Assembly (NCBI RefSeq): GCF_007713685.1
Contig: NZ_VMRJ01000002.1
Span: 62,001-126,000, forward strand
Length of the DNA: 64,000 nucleotides
Direction: 5' to 3'
From: Hymenobacter setariae
Lineage (GTDB): Bacteria > Bacteroidota > Bacteroidia > Cytophagales > Hymenobacteraceae
Shown here piece by piece: positions 28,281 to 35,709 of this stretch (positions within the stretch are counted from its first letter, which is position 1; each line of letters starts with the position of its first letter). The notes below the pieces were generated by a model. That model saw nothing but the letters and a program-made list of their open reading frames with translations, was not told the DNA's origin and did not search any database. Both the position numbers and the translations under genes were made by a program.

Positions 28281-28541
28281 ATCGGGCATCTAGCGACCAG
28301 CTGGTCGACCTAGGCAACTGCTAGATCGAAACTGGTACAGGTTTTGTGTCAGTAACTTCGAAATAAAGGCACCGTTTTGGGGCGAAATTACGTTATAGTA
28401 ACGTGCGCTGGGGCGGAATCTTCGTTGGTACTGTATCTTGTTCGGCCGGGCTCCGTTAGCAAGGCTTCACGTAGCTTCCATACGCGCGACATTTTTTTAC
28501 TATCCCACTCAGCTGCAAGCTGATTTCGCCTTTTTTCAGCC

Positions 28542-29990
28542 ATGAAAAAAATACTCACCGCTACGCTGCCGGCCCTGGCTGCGCTCGCACTTGGTGGCTG
28601 CGCCACCACAGGGGCTATCTCCTCCACGGAGGACGACGGGGTGTATTACTCCTCGGCCGACCGCACAACCGTGACGCCGTATGCCACTAACCAGTCGAAT
28701 GGCTATGGCTACGAGACGGCTCGTGCGCAAACCCAGACCACCCAAACCACTGAAGATGCTAACCCCGACTACCAGGGTGGCACGCAGGGTACGGATGCTG
28801 GTACTGATTACTACGACGATAGCTACACTTCGGCATCGCCTAGTGGCTTTGGTCAGCCCTACACTGGGCCTGGCGTAAGCAGCTACAACTACACGCCCAA
28901 TTGGTCGGTGTCGCCGTCGTTCTACGGCTCGCCCTTTGGCTACGGCACTGGCTTGAGCTTCGGCTATGGCCTAGGTGGCTTTGGCGGCTACAGCCCCTTC
29001 GGTTATGGCTTAGGCTATCCGGGTTACGCTGGGTTTTATGACCCCTTCTTCTCGCCCTTCGGCTATGGCTATGGTTCGGGCTTCAGCCTCGGGTTTGGCT
29101 ACGGCTTCGGTGGGTTTGGCTATCCCTATGGTTTTGGCTCGCCGTTCGGCTACGGCTACTCGCCCTACTATGCTTATGGCCGGTACCCCTACGGGGGCGG
29201 TGGCTACTATGGTGGCAACTACTATGAGGGTGGTTACGGCGGAGCCCGTCGCTACGTTTACAAAAATGCCATCGTGAATGGTGGCTATCCCAATGGCTAC
29301 GACCGCGATGCTATTCGAGTAGGTCGGCGCGATGGCCGGGCCGTTAATGCGGTAGGCGCATCAAGAGGCATGAACCCTGGCAACGCAGGTTATCCTGGTA
29401 ACCCTGGTGGGGCGCCTGGCTCGTCGGGTGTGATTGGAGGCCGCCGCGTGGTAGGCGGCGCTGCTTCGGGCTTTGGCAATGCCGCCGCTCCGGCCCCTGG
29501 CCAGCTTACTGGCAACGACCCCACGGCCATTACGGGGGCCCAGCCCACCACGGGTGGCCGTCGTTTCGACCAGCCTACCGTGAACCCCAACTCGCCGAAC
29601 GCTGGCAACCGCGGCGGCTGGCGCTCGATGGATGCAGGCACCAACGGTGGCTACAACCAGCCGCGCACCGATGCAGCTGCTAATAACCCTGGTGCTCCGC
29701 AGCCGCGCCGCGGTGGTTTCTTCCGCGATGTATTTGGTGCCCAGCCCAATGGAGGCGGCAACAACGGTGCTCAAAACGGCTTCTCGCAGCCACAGCAACG
29801 CGCCTTCTCACAACCACAGCAGCAGCAGCGTGCTTACTCGCAGCCCGACCGCGGCTTCCAGCAGCAGCGCATGGAGCAGCGTAGCTTCCAGCCTGCTCCT
29901 TCGCCAGCCCCGTCGTTTGGCGGAGGCGGTGGGGGCGGGGGTGCTGCCGGCGGCTTTGGCGGGGGTGGCGGTGGCCGCCGCGGCCGCTAG
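28542..29990 (+). CDS. Gly/Tyr/Phe-rich low-complexity lipoprotein
   Basis: A 482-residue protein with a lipoprotein signal (MKKILTATLPALAALALGGC, Cys at residue 20). Residues 20-100 are Thr/Gln/Tyr-rich. Residues 110-245 consist of Gly, Tyr, Phe and Pro in irregular short repeats (FGYG, GFGG, YGYGSG). Residues 245-400 carry RR and GG-rich segments with many Asn/Pro, and the C-terminus has Gln-rich (QPQQQQRAYSQPD) and poly-Gly stretches ending GGRRGR. The composition resembles prion-like or phase-separating domains of eukaryotic RNA-binding proteins, but here it is outside the cytoplasm. No enzyme motif is present. Similar lipoproteins recur in Hymenobacter relatives, as far as I recall. Function unknown; a structural or matrix role is a guess. 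Confidence 0.8.
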   Translation: MKKILTATLPALAALALGGCATTGAISSTEDDGVYYSSADRTTVTPYATNQSNGYGYETARAQTQTTQTTEDANPDYQGGTQGTDAGTDYYDDSYTSASPSGFGQPYTGPGVSSYNYTPNWSVSPSFYGSPFGYGTGLSFGYGLGGFGGYSPFGYGLGYPGYAGFYDPFFSPFGYGYGSGFSLGFGYGFGGFGYPYGFGSPFGYGYSPYYAYGRYPYGGGGYYGGNYYEGGYGGARRYVYKNAIVNGGYPNGYDRDAIRVGRRDGRAVNAVGASRGMNPGNAGYPGNPGGAPGSSGVIGGRRVVGGAASGFGNAAAPAPGQLTGNDPTAITGAQPTTGGRRFDQPTVNPNSPNAGNRGGWRSMDAGTNGGYNQPRTDAAANNPGAPQPRRGGFFRDVFGAQPNGGGNNGAQNGFSQPQQRAFSQPQQQQRAYSQPDRGFQQQRMEQRSFQPAPSPAPSFGGGGGGGGAAGGFGGGGGGRRGR

Positions 29991-30035
29991 GCCGCTTGCA
30001 TCTGGCTTTTCTTTTTGCTGAAACGTGTTTCGCAG

Positions 30036-30067
30036 GGAGCCGGCCCCACGGCCGGCTCCTTTTTTTC
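30036..30067 (+). terminator. Intrinsic terminator after the Gly/Tyr-rich lipoprotein gene
   Basis: GGAGCCGGCC pairs with GGCCGGCTCC around CCAC, followed by TTTTTTT. It is a strong terminator immediately upstream of the FadL-like gene, which must have its own promoter or depend on read-through. Confidence 0.88.
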
Positions 30068-30080
30068 TCTCCTTTTTCCT

Positions 30081-31649
30081 ATGAAAAAACGGATTCTCTG
30101 GCTTAGCCTGCCTCTGGCGCTTGGGCAGGCCAGCTACAGCTATGGCCAGAACGCTGACGACGCGTTGCGCTACTCTCGGCTCCAATTTGGGGGCTCAGCC
30201 CGCACCCTAGGTATCGGTGGGGCCAACGTGGCCCTTGGGGCTGATTACGGCAGCGTGAGCTCGAACCCCGCCGGCCTAGGTTTATACCAAAAGTCTGAGA
30301 TTCAGATTACGCCCGGCTTCAGCATTGGGCAGGGCGAAGGAACGCTGCTCAACAGCACCAAGCCTGCCGGGCCACTTAGCCAAAATGCTAACAACTTCAA
30401 CTTCAGCGGGGGTGCCGTGTTTTCGTCGCGTCGCAGCCGCCTAGGCTACGGCAATGACGATAGCGCTTGGAAGGGCGGGGCGTTTGCCATTGGCTTCACG
30501 CGCATCGCTGATTTCAACGGGGGCTCTAATTACTCAGGTACCGTCAACGACAATACATCGCTGCTACAGCGCCTGCGTGAGTACCGCGTGCCCCTCACGG
30601 GTACTAACAACGGCAGCATTGAAGACCAGTACAAAAATGGGTATACTACCCTCGATGGCCTAGGTTACGGCGCATTTCTCACGGAGGTAGATACAGGGAA
30701 ACGCGGCCAGGATACGCTGCTGACGCAGACACGGCGGGGTGACATTGTGCAGGGCGAGCGTATCCAGACTACAGGCTCAATGTCACAGTTTGACTTGGCC
30801 TACGGCGGCTCGTATCGCGACAAGCTTTACATCGGTTTGGGGCTGGGCATCGTAACGTCGAATTTTCACTCGCGGCGCACCCTGACGGAGTCGGAAAGTG
30901 ACCAGAGTACGCCGTTTGTCAACCTCGCTCTCTACGATGATGTGCAAACTAGCGGCACCGGCTTCAATGCGCGCCTAGGGCTGATTTATCGCGTTGTGGA
31001 CGCCGTGCGCATTGGGGCTTCGGTACAAACGCCCACCTGGATGCGCATGACCGACACATACAGCCAGTCGCTCACCACCAATTTTAACTCTCCTAGCAAC
31101 CCATCTGAGAACTATTCCCCCAGCACTGGTACCAATCAGTACGCCTACAACATTACCACGCCCTTCCGGGCCAATGGTGGGGTGGCCGTCACGATTGGTA
31201 AGTATGGCTTTTTGACCGGCGATATAGAATATGTGGGCTACCAGCAGGCACGCCTCGATAGTAATCCCAGCAGCACCCTAGGCGACAACGCCGACTTCTC
31301 GGACACGAATGCTTACATCCAGCAGAACTATGCCAAGGCTGTGAACCTGCGCTTTGGCGGTGAGGCACGGCTTGACATCTTCCGAGTGCGCCTAGGCTAT
31401 GCCCGCTACGGCTCGCCCTACACGGCTACTACGGTGCTGAATCAGAGCGCCACTAACCTTGCTCAGAACAATTATACCGCGGGCCTTGGATTACGCACTG
31501 GCAACTTCTTCCTAGACGCAGCCGGCGTGTATAGTCGCTACAATACCTACTACTCACCCTACGAGCTCAGCAATAGCGCTAGCCAGCCTACGGTGCAGGT
31601 TAAAAACGACCGCTTCACCACTACCCTCACGGCAGGATTCACGTTCTAG
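30081..31649 (+). CDS. OmpP1/FadL/TodX-family outer-membrane protein
   Basis: A 522-residue beta-barrel transporter of the FadL/TodX family. The ATG at 30081 is chosen because it starts a good signal peptide (MKKRILWLSLPLALGQASYS); a longer frame would begin inside the upstream terminator. Just after the signal lies the family hallmark around GGSARTLGIGGANVALGAD and SSNPAGLGLYQKSE, the N-terminal hatch segment. The rest is a succession of amphipathic strands ending in TTTLTAGFTF with a terminal Phe, as barrels do. Members import hydrophobic compounds such as fatty acids or aromatics across the outer membrane; the substrate here is unknown. It ends in a very strong bidirectional terminator. 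Confidence 0.92.
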   Translation: MKKRILWLSLPLALGQASYSYGQNADDALRYSRLQFGGSARTLGIGGANVALGADYGSVSSNPAGLGLYQKSEIQITPGFSIGQGEGTLLNSTKPAGPLSQNANNFNFSGGAVFSSRRSRLGYGNDDSAWKGGAFAIGFTRIADFNGGSNYSGTVNDNTSLLQRLREYRVPLTGTNNGSIEDQYKNGYTTLDGLGYGAFLTEVDTGKRGQDTLLTQTRRGDIVQGERIQTTGSMSQFDLAYGGSYRDKLYIGLGLGIVTSNFHSRRTLTESESDQSTPFVNLALYDDVQTSGTGFNARLGLIYRVVDAVRIGASVQTPTWMRMTDTYSQSLTTNFNSPSNPSENYSPSTGTNQYAYNITTPFRANGGVAVTIGKYGFLTGDIEYVGYQQARLDSNPSSTLGDNADFSDTNAYIQQNYAKAVNLRFGGEARLDIFRVRLGYARYGSPYTATTVLNQSATNLAQNNYTAGLGLRTGNFFLDAAGVYSRYNTYYSPYELSNSASQPTVQVKNDRFTTTLTAGFTF

Positions 31650-31658
31650 CCTTAGGCA

Positions 31659-31723
31659 GCATCGCTACAGAAAGAAGGCCCGCCGAGCATTTTGCTCGGC
31701 GGGCCTTCTTTCTGTAGCGATGC
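31659..31723. terminator. Bidirectional terminator with perfect stem of about 30 bp
   Basis: The arms GCATCGCTACAGAAAGAAGG and complement continue through GCCCGCCGAGC to a three- to four-base TTT loop. It lies between two convergent genes. The stem is much longer than typical terminators in this window, and may also be a target for RNase III-like processing. Confidence 0.9.
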
Positions 31724-31802
31724 CAAACAGATATAAGCTGAAGCTCTAGCCACGTGGGAAACCTAGGGCGAACCACGTGCTGGCCGCAGTAATAGGCGCT
31801 GG

Positions 31803-32837
31803 CTACTTAGCCATGCGCACTTGCAGTCGCAAGCCCGTGGTGGTGGTAGTAGAGGTAGAAACGGGCACACTCACAACTAGCAGTACACCGTAGCGCGGCG
31901 TAGTATCGGCGGTGCGAAAGGCATACACCTGGCCTGCTCGCACCGGGCCGATGACTCGGCCGTCGGTGGCAGCGCCTGAAGAAGCGGCAGTGAAGGCTGC
32001 TTGGATAGCCTGATTGGTGAACAGGGCACCAAACGTGGTGTCCGTTTGGGTGGTGAGGTAGATGCGCGTGGCGCGGCGGTTGACCGCCGGCCAGCGCTGG
32101 GCGTCAAGCTTAAAAATACCAGATGCCGGCGCGTCGGGCGTTACCAGCGTCAGGCCATCGGGCAGCAAGATGAGGTCGGTCAGCTTTTGTAAAGCAGCTT
32201 GGCTGGCGGGGCGGCTGGTAGTTGTGTTTAGCACTGTATAAGCGGGCAGGGCTAGGCCGGCTCGCAAGTGCAAAAAGCGCCGGGCCCCGGGCCGGTTGGC
32301 TGGCGATACTAGCTTCAGAACGTAGTCGTGGTAAGTGTTGAGCGAGTCGGGGCGGCGCATGCTCACTAAGAAAGCACGGCTGGCTAGCACCACCGTATCG
32401 GGCGAAAGCAGCTCGTATTCCCAGCGTTCGGAGCCGGTAGTGGTGCGCACCCCAAACACCGACGTAAACAACAAGCTTTTAGAAGTGGCCGGATTGGCAC
32501 TCAGCAGCGTATCGAGGTAGATGAAGCCTCCATCGGGATTTTTGTTGATAGAATCGCGGTTGAGGGAGCTCACCGGCGTAGGGTACAGAAACGGATTGCG
32601 GCGCGGCGTGTACCGCACAGTAATACGCAGGCGGGTTAGGAGCTGGCTGGGGTCGTCGGGGTTGGCCTCTGCATAGATGCGGCTGGCCAGCGTATCGCCG
32701 GGCACCGTAGTCGTTTTATTGCTCGCCGTGAAGCGGGTGCTACCAATAAAATCGAGTCGCTGGGCATTTTTTTCGGACACATCGGTGCAGGCCGCCAGCA
32801 GGGCCAGACCAAAAAACAGCAACAGAAGGCGCATCAT
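31803..32837 (-). CDS. Hypothetical lipoprotein
   Basis: A protein of 343 or 344 residues that begins at one of two adjacent ATGs (32837 or 32834), giving a lipoprotein signal (MMRLLLLFFGLALLAAC, lipobox LLAAC). A longer upstream reading frame to 32921 would precede the signal with 28 charged residues and is unlikely. The mature part contains many beta-forming segments: LRITVRYTPRR, WEYELLSPDTVVLASRAFLV, ARRFLHLRAGLALPAYTVLN and the C-terminal TGLRLQVRMAK. It has no motif I can name. Upstream on the minus strand, GACCTTTG lies five bases from the ATG, close to the -7 consensus TAnnTTTG, so the mRNA may have a very short leader. Function unknown. Confidence 0.78.
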   Translation of the reverse strand: MMRLLLLFFGLALLAACTDVSEKNAQRLDFIGSTRFTASNKTTTVPGDTLASRIYAEANPDDPSQLLTRLRITVRYTPRRNPFLYPTPVSSLNRDSINKNPDGGFIYLDTLLSANPATSKSLLFTSVFGVRTTTGSERWEYELLSPDTVVLASRAFLVSMRRPDSLNTYHDYVLKLVSPANRPGARRFLHLRAGLALPAYTVLNTTTSRPASQAALQKLTDLILLPDGLTLVTPDAPASGIFKLDAQRWPAVNRRATRIYLTTQTDTTFGALFTNQAIQAAFTAASSGAATDGRVIGPVRAGQVYAFRTADTTPRYGVLLVVSVPVSTSTTTTTGLRLQVRMAK

Positions 32838-33003
32838 ACTAACAAAGGTCGGCAACCGGGCGCGGATGCCTCGGCGTTCACCCTTGCCCAACGCCCAGCA
32901 CCGCCTACTTATTTCCACCACCTAGGTAGTAGCGGCTGGCCTCGGCAAGCCGCCCGCGCATCTTCAGCCGGCTCTCACGCCCCTAGGTTACTTTTGTGCT
33001 TCA

Positions 33004-33414
33004 ATGACAGCTGCCTTGCCCGCTTTATTTAAGAACACCGCCGGCCAGCTCACGGCCGACCCTGCCGGATTTTTACGCATGGACTGGTCCGGGGCTGCCC
33101 GCACCCTGGCCGATACCCAGGGCCTGCTCACCACCATGGCTCAGACTTTACAGCAGCGTGGCTGGGCCAAAGTACTGGCCAACCAGACGTTGATGCAGTC
33201 GTTCTCGCCCGCCGAGCAAGCCTGGATACAGGAGTGGCTACCGCGCGCCGTGCACGAGGGTGGCTACCGCTTCGGAGCTATTGTGGTGTCTACCGATACC
33301 TACGCGCGCCTGGCCACGGCCTACATCACGACCAATGTAGGCGGCCTGCCATTGCGCTACCGCTCCTTCGACGACACGGCGCAGGCCATCGCTTGGCTCC
33401 AGCGAGTGGGCTAG
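33004..33414 (+). CDS. Conserved small protein, STAS/SpoIIAA-like, copy 1
   Basis: A 136-residue cytoplasmic protein without signal or membrane segment. It is paralogous to the next gene. Shared blocks are LFKNTAGQLTADPAGFLR, RTLADTQGL, FSPAEQAWIQEWLPRAV, TDTYARLATAYITTN and LPLRYRSFDD ... AIAWL. The closing YRSFDDTAQAIAWL is reminiscent of SpoIIAA-like (STAS/SEC14) proteins, where it ends the last helix, so I suggest that fold with low certainty. A TACTTTTG box (32989-32996) that fits the -7 consensus ends seven bases before the ATG, so the transcript may be leaderless or nearly so. Function unknown. Confidence 0.75.
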   Translation: MTAALPALFKNTAGQLTADPAGFLRMDWSGAARTLADTQGLLTTMAQTLQQRGWAKVLANQTLMQSFSPAEQAWIQEWLPRAVHEGGYRFGAIVVSTDTYARLATAYITTNVGGLPLRYRSFDDTAQAIAWLQRVG

Positions 33415-33453
33415 CCGGCACCTAGGAGATTAGGGTACCCTGCGGCGAGCCAC

Positions 33454-33461
33454 TATCTTTG
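33454..33461 (+). promoter_or_regulatory. -7 promoter element close to the start codon of the second twin gene
   Basis: TATCTTTG matches TAnnTTTG exactly and ends six bases before the ATG at 33468. The equivalent box of the first twin, TACTTTTG at 32989-32996, ends seven bases before its ATG. Neither has a good TTG 19 bases upstream, so the pair is supported by the -7 match and its matching position only. Confidence 0.5.
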
Positions 33462-33467
33462 GCCTTC

Positions 33468-33884
33468 ATGCCGGCCGAGTCAACCCTTCTTTTTGCAAAT
33501 ACTGCCGGCCAGCTAGCCGCCGACCCTGCTCGGTTTTTGCGGGCGCACTGGACCGCTCAGCCGCGTACCTTGGCCGATACGCAAGCCTTATTTACCAATA
33601 TGGCGCTGCTGCTACAAAAGCGTGGCTGGAGTCGCATCTTGGTAAACCAGGTGGCGATGAAGCCCTTTTCGCCGGCCGAGCAGCAGTGGATAACGCAAAT
33701 ATGGCTGCCCCAGGCCGTGCGCGAAGCAGGCTACCGGGCGGGAGCCGTTGTGTTATCGACCGATACCTATACGCGCCTAGCCACGGCCTACATTACTACC
33801 AATGTGAGTGGCCTGCCGCTGCGCTACCGCTCCTTCGATACCGAGGCTGATGCCGTAGCGTGGCTACTACAACAACCGACTTAG
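33468..33884 (+). CDS. Conserved small protein, STAS/SpoIIAA-like, copy 2
   Basis: A 138-residue paralogue of the preceding gene, which it follows after 53 bases. The ATG at 33468 is preferred over a TTG three codons earlier because the -7 element includes that TTG. The blocks LFANTAGQLAADPARFLR, RTLADTQALFTNMAL, FSPAEQQWITQIWLPQAV, STDTYTRLATAYITTN and LPLRYRSFDTEADAVAWL are closely shared with copy 1. The pair probably arose by tandem duplication. No catalytic residues are evident. A role as small sensor or adaptor proteins is possible for a STAS-like fold but not shown by the sequence. Confidence 0.75.
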   Translation: MPAESTLLFANTAGQLAADPARFLRAHWTAQPRTLADTQALFTNMALLLQKRGWSRILVNQVAMKPFSPAEQQWITQIWLPQAVREAGYRAGAVVLSTDTYTRLATAYITTNVSGLPLRYRSFDTEADAVAWLLQQPT

Positions 33885-33961
33885 GCGCCTCGGCGTTGTA
33901 GGAAGGCATTTCATTTATTGGTTCGCTTTGCGCCTGCTGATTTACTGCTGACTTTTACTTC

Positions 33962-34321
33962 ATGCACGAGCTTTTTGCCGAAAACCAATCGTTCCGCGCC
34001 AATGGCCGCCTCTGGATAGAAGGCCCGGCCGACCGCTTTCTAGGCATTGGGCGGCTCGAACTACTCGAGCGTATCGCGGCCACGGGCTCTATCTCGCGGG
34101 CGGCCAAGGAGATGGGCATGTCGTATAAAAAAGCCTGGGACCTAGTAAGCTCTATGAATGCTCAAGCCCGGCAGCCGCTGGTGGGCACCCAGGCCGGCGG
34201 TGCTCATGGCGGCGGGGCGGCCCTTACCGAAGCCGGCGCTCAGGCGGTGGCCGAGTTTCAGGCCATGCAAGCTCGGTTTGCGCAGTTTCTGGCCGACGAA
34301 ACGGCTCGGCTGTACCAGTAG
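33962..34321 (+). CDS. ModE-type winged helix-turn-helix regulator, DNA-binding domain only
   Basis: A 119-residue protein equivalent to the N-terminal DNA-binding domain of ModE. Its core reads RLELLERIAATGSISRAAKEMGM followed by SYKKAWDLVSSMN, then LVGTQAGGAHGGGAALTEAG, all diagnostic of the ModE/LysR-like winged helix (alpha-helix GSISRAAKEMGMSYKKAWD, wing with the Gly-rich turn). The C-terminal Mop domains that bind molybdate in E. coli ModE are absent, so sensing must happen elsewhere or by another route. Two sites matching the ModE operator arms lie downstream in this window, in front of the TonB-dependent receptor and moaA, so this protein likely controls a molybdenum regulon. It is preceded by the twin small proteins on the same strand. 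Confidence 0.9.
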   Translation: MHELFAENQSFRANGRLWIEGPADRFLGIGRLELLERIAATGSISRAAKEMGMSYKKAWDLVSSMNAQARQPLVGTQAGGAHGGGAALTEAGAQAVAEFQAMQARFAQFLADETARLYQ

Positions 34322-34360
34322 CGCCTGGAAACTATACCTGTCTCCTGAAGAAACAGAAAC

Positions 34361-34476
34361 TTAAAAACGGGTCATGCAGAGCGTAGCGAAGCATCTCGCG
34401 TGGCGCAGTAATCTTCAACGCTTGCAGACGTAACCACGCGAGATGCTTCGTTACGCTCTGCATGACCCGTTTTTAA
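34361..34476. repeat. Long inverted repeat, family D (GTCATGCAGAGCGTAGCGAAGC)
   Basis: TTAAAAACGGGTCATGCAGA and complement at the other end; the stem is about 43 bp with a loop of about 30 bases. It lies after the modE-like gene, between convergent genes. Core sequence GCGTAGCGAAGCATCTCGCG is shared with the copy at 40840-40939; the related GCGAGCGTAGCGAAGCAATCGC appears at 39604-39694. Confidence 0.9.
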
Positions 34477-34591
34477 TAAAAATTAGTTGACCAAGTCTCT
34501 TATTTTAAGAGTTCCTCTGGCCAACGAAGTAGTCGGCACGGGCGCAGCCTCGCGCCATCAGTAGATAAGGAGTACCTAGGGGCATCTTTTG

Positions 34592-35179
34592 CTACCGACG
34601 AAATGGCTTGGGCCTGAGTTGCTGGGCAGCTGACTCCACTATCTCGGCTATGCGCTGCTGGCGCGTAGCGGGCCGCTTGGCAAGAGCTACCCATTGCAGC
34701 ACGTTTTGCCGCACTGATTTGCTCAGGCTCAGAAAGTAGCGATGGGCGGCCGGTACGCTTTCTAGAGCTAGCGCTAAGTCGGCAGGCAGCACTAGGGCAG
34801 TGGCCTCATCGAGCAGCGACCACGAGCCGTTTTGCTGAGCGACTTCGATGCTAGCGAGGCCATATGGAGTCATGCGGCCTTCGGCAAGTAGGCGCGCTAC
34901 TTTGTCTTTATTGACCCTCGACCACCCGCTGGTAGGCTTGCGGCGGCTGAAATACTGCTGGTACCGCTCGCCATCTAGCGGCTTAGCCTGGCTATCTATC
35001 CACCCAAAGCACAGTGCTTCGTCCACGGCCTGGCTCCAGGTTAGGCTGGGCTGGTTGGCAGCCTTCTTATAGTAAATCAGCCACACGGCCTGCTCCGTGG
35101 CATGGTGCGCTTGCAGCCACTCGCGCCAGTGCTGCGGGCTACTAGGGCAAAAGGTTGTAGGTTGCCTGGTGAGCTTCAT
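34592..35179 (-). CDS. YdeI/OmpD-associated family protein
   Basis: A 195-residue protein of the YdeI/OmpD-associated (bacteriocin-protection) family. Family marks are the start FCPSSPQHWREWLQAHH, the YYKKAANQPSLTWSQAVDEALCFGWIDS stretch split over residues 41-68, the RYQQYFSRRKPTSGWSRVNK segment and a C-terminal helical region. No signal sequence or membrane segment is seen, so it acts in the cytoplasm. Its biochemical function is not known in general; some homologues protect against cationic peptides. It is followed on the same strand after 17 bases by the DUF1761 gene upstream (35197-35619), so the two may be co-transcribed. Confidence 0.9.
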   Translation of the reverse strand: MKLTRQPTTFCPSSPQHWREWLQAHHATEQAVWLIYYKKAANQPSLTWSQAVDEALCFGWIDSQAKPLDGERYQQYFSRRKPTSGWSRVNKDKVARLLAEGRMTPYGLASIEVAQQNGSWSLLDEATALVLPADLALALESVPAAHRYFLSLSKSVRQNVLQWVALAKRPATRQQRIAEIVESAAQQLRPKPFRR

Positions 35180-35196
35180 GGCCGGCTACAGTCGGT

Positions 35197-35619
35197 TTAT
35201 TTCATAGCCACCAAAATCAGATTGACGAACACCATGCCCGCCAGGTGGTAGCTGCCGGTGATGAGGCCATAGAAGAACGGCCGCGGCATATTGGGGTTGA
35301 TGGCAATGTTGACTGTATTGCTCACCAGGTACCCTACCCCCACCAGCAGCGCAAAGCCTAGGGCGGGACCATAGGTATTGATATGGAGCGCGTAGAGCAG
35401 TACGGCGCAGGTAATGGTGATGAGGAGCGCGCACACGGCCGGCCCCACTATGTAGAGCGGGTCTTGGCTTTGACCAGCGGCCGGCTCGTGCTCTTTACCT
35501 AGTGAGGCCCGGTAGGGCTTGGGAAACAGCACCATGTACCACAGGGCACCCAGCATAAAATACGCCGCAAAAGCGACCAGCACACTTAGCCAATTGATGG
35601 AAGTTAGCACGTTAAACAT
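35197..35619 (-). CDS. DUF1761 membrane protein
   Basis: A 140-residue integral membrane protein of the DUF1761 family. Four membrane segments can be read: SVLVAFAAYFMLGALWYMVLF (about 12-32), YIVGPAVCALLITITCAVLLY (about 56-76), ALGFALLVGVGYLVSNTVN (about 85-105) and ITGSYHLAGMVFVNLILVAM (about 118-139). The first segment has the GALWY motif and the loop FPKPY typical of the family. Function unknown; a role in transport or membrane integrity has not been shown. It precedes the YdeI-like gene by 17 bases on the same strand and likely forms a two-gene unit with it. Confidence 0.9.
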   Translation of the reverse strand: MFNVLTSINWLSVLVAFAAYFMLGALWYMVLFPKPYRASLGKEHEPAAGQSQDPLYIVGPAVCALLITITCAVLLYALHINTYGPALGFALLVGVGYLVSNTVNIAINPNMPRPFFYGLITGSYHLAGMVFVNLILVAMK

Positions 35620-35709
35620 GGCATCAAGAAAAATGAAGGGTTGAACAAAAGCGTTGTTGCTTGACCCTACAAAAGTCCTGGCCTCTACTGACAGCCCTGT
35701 GTCAGCAGC

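Noticed and set aside
28390..28404. Third ModE operator
   Set aside because: It has CGTTA and TAACG arms but only a three-base centre, so the required 12-base spacing is missing.
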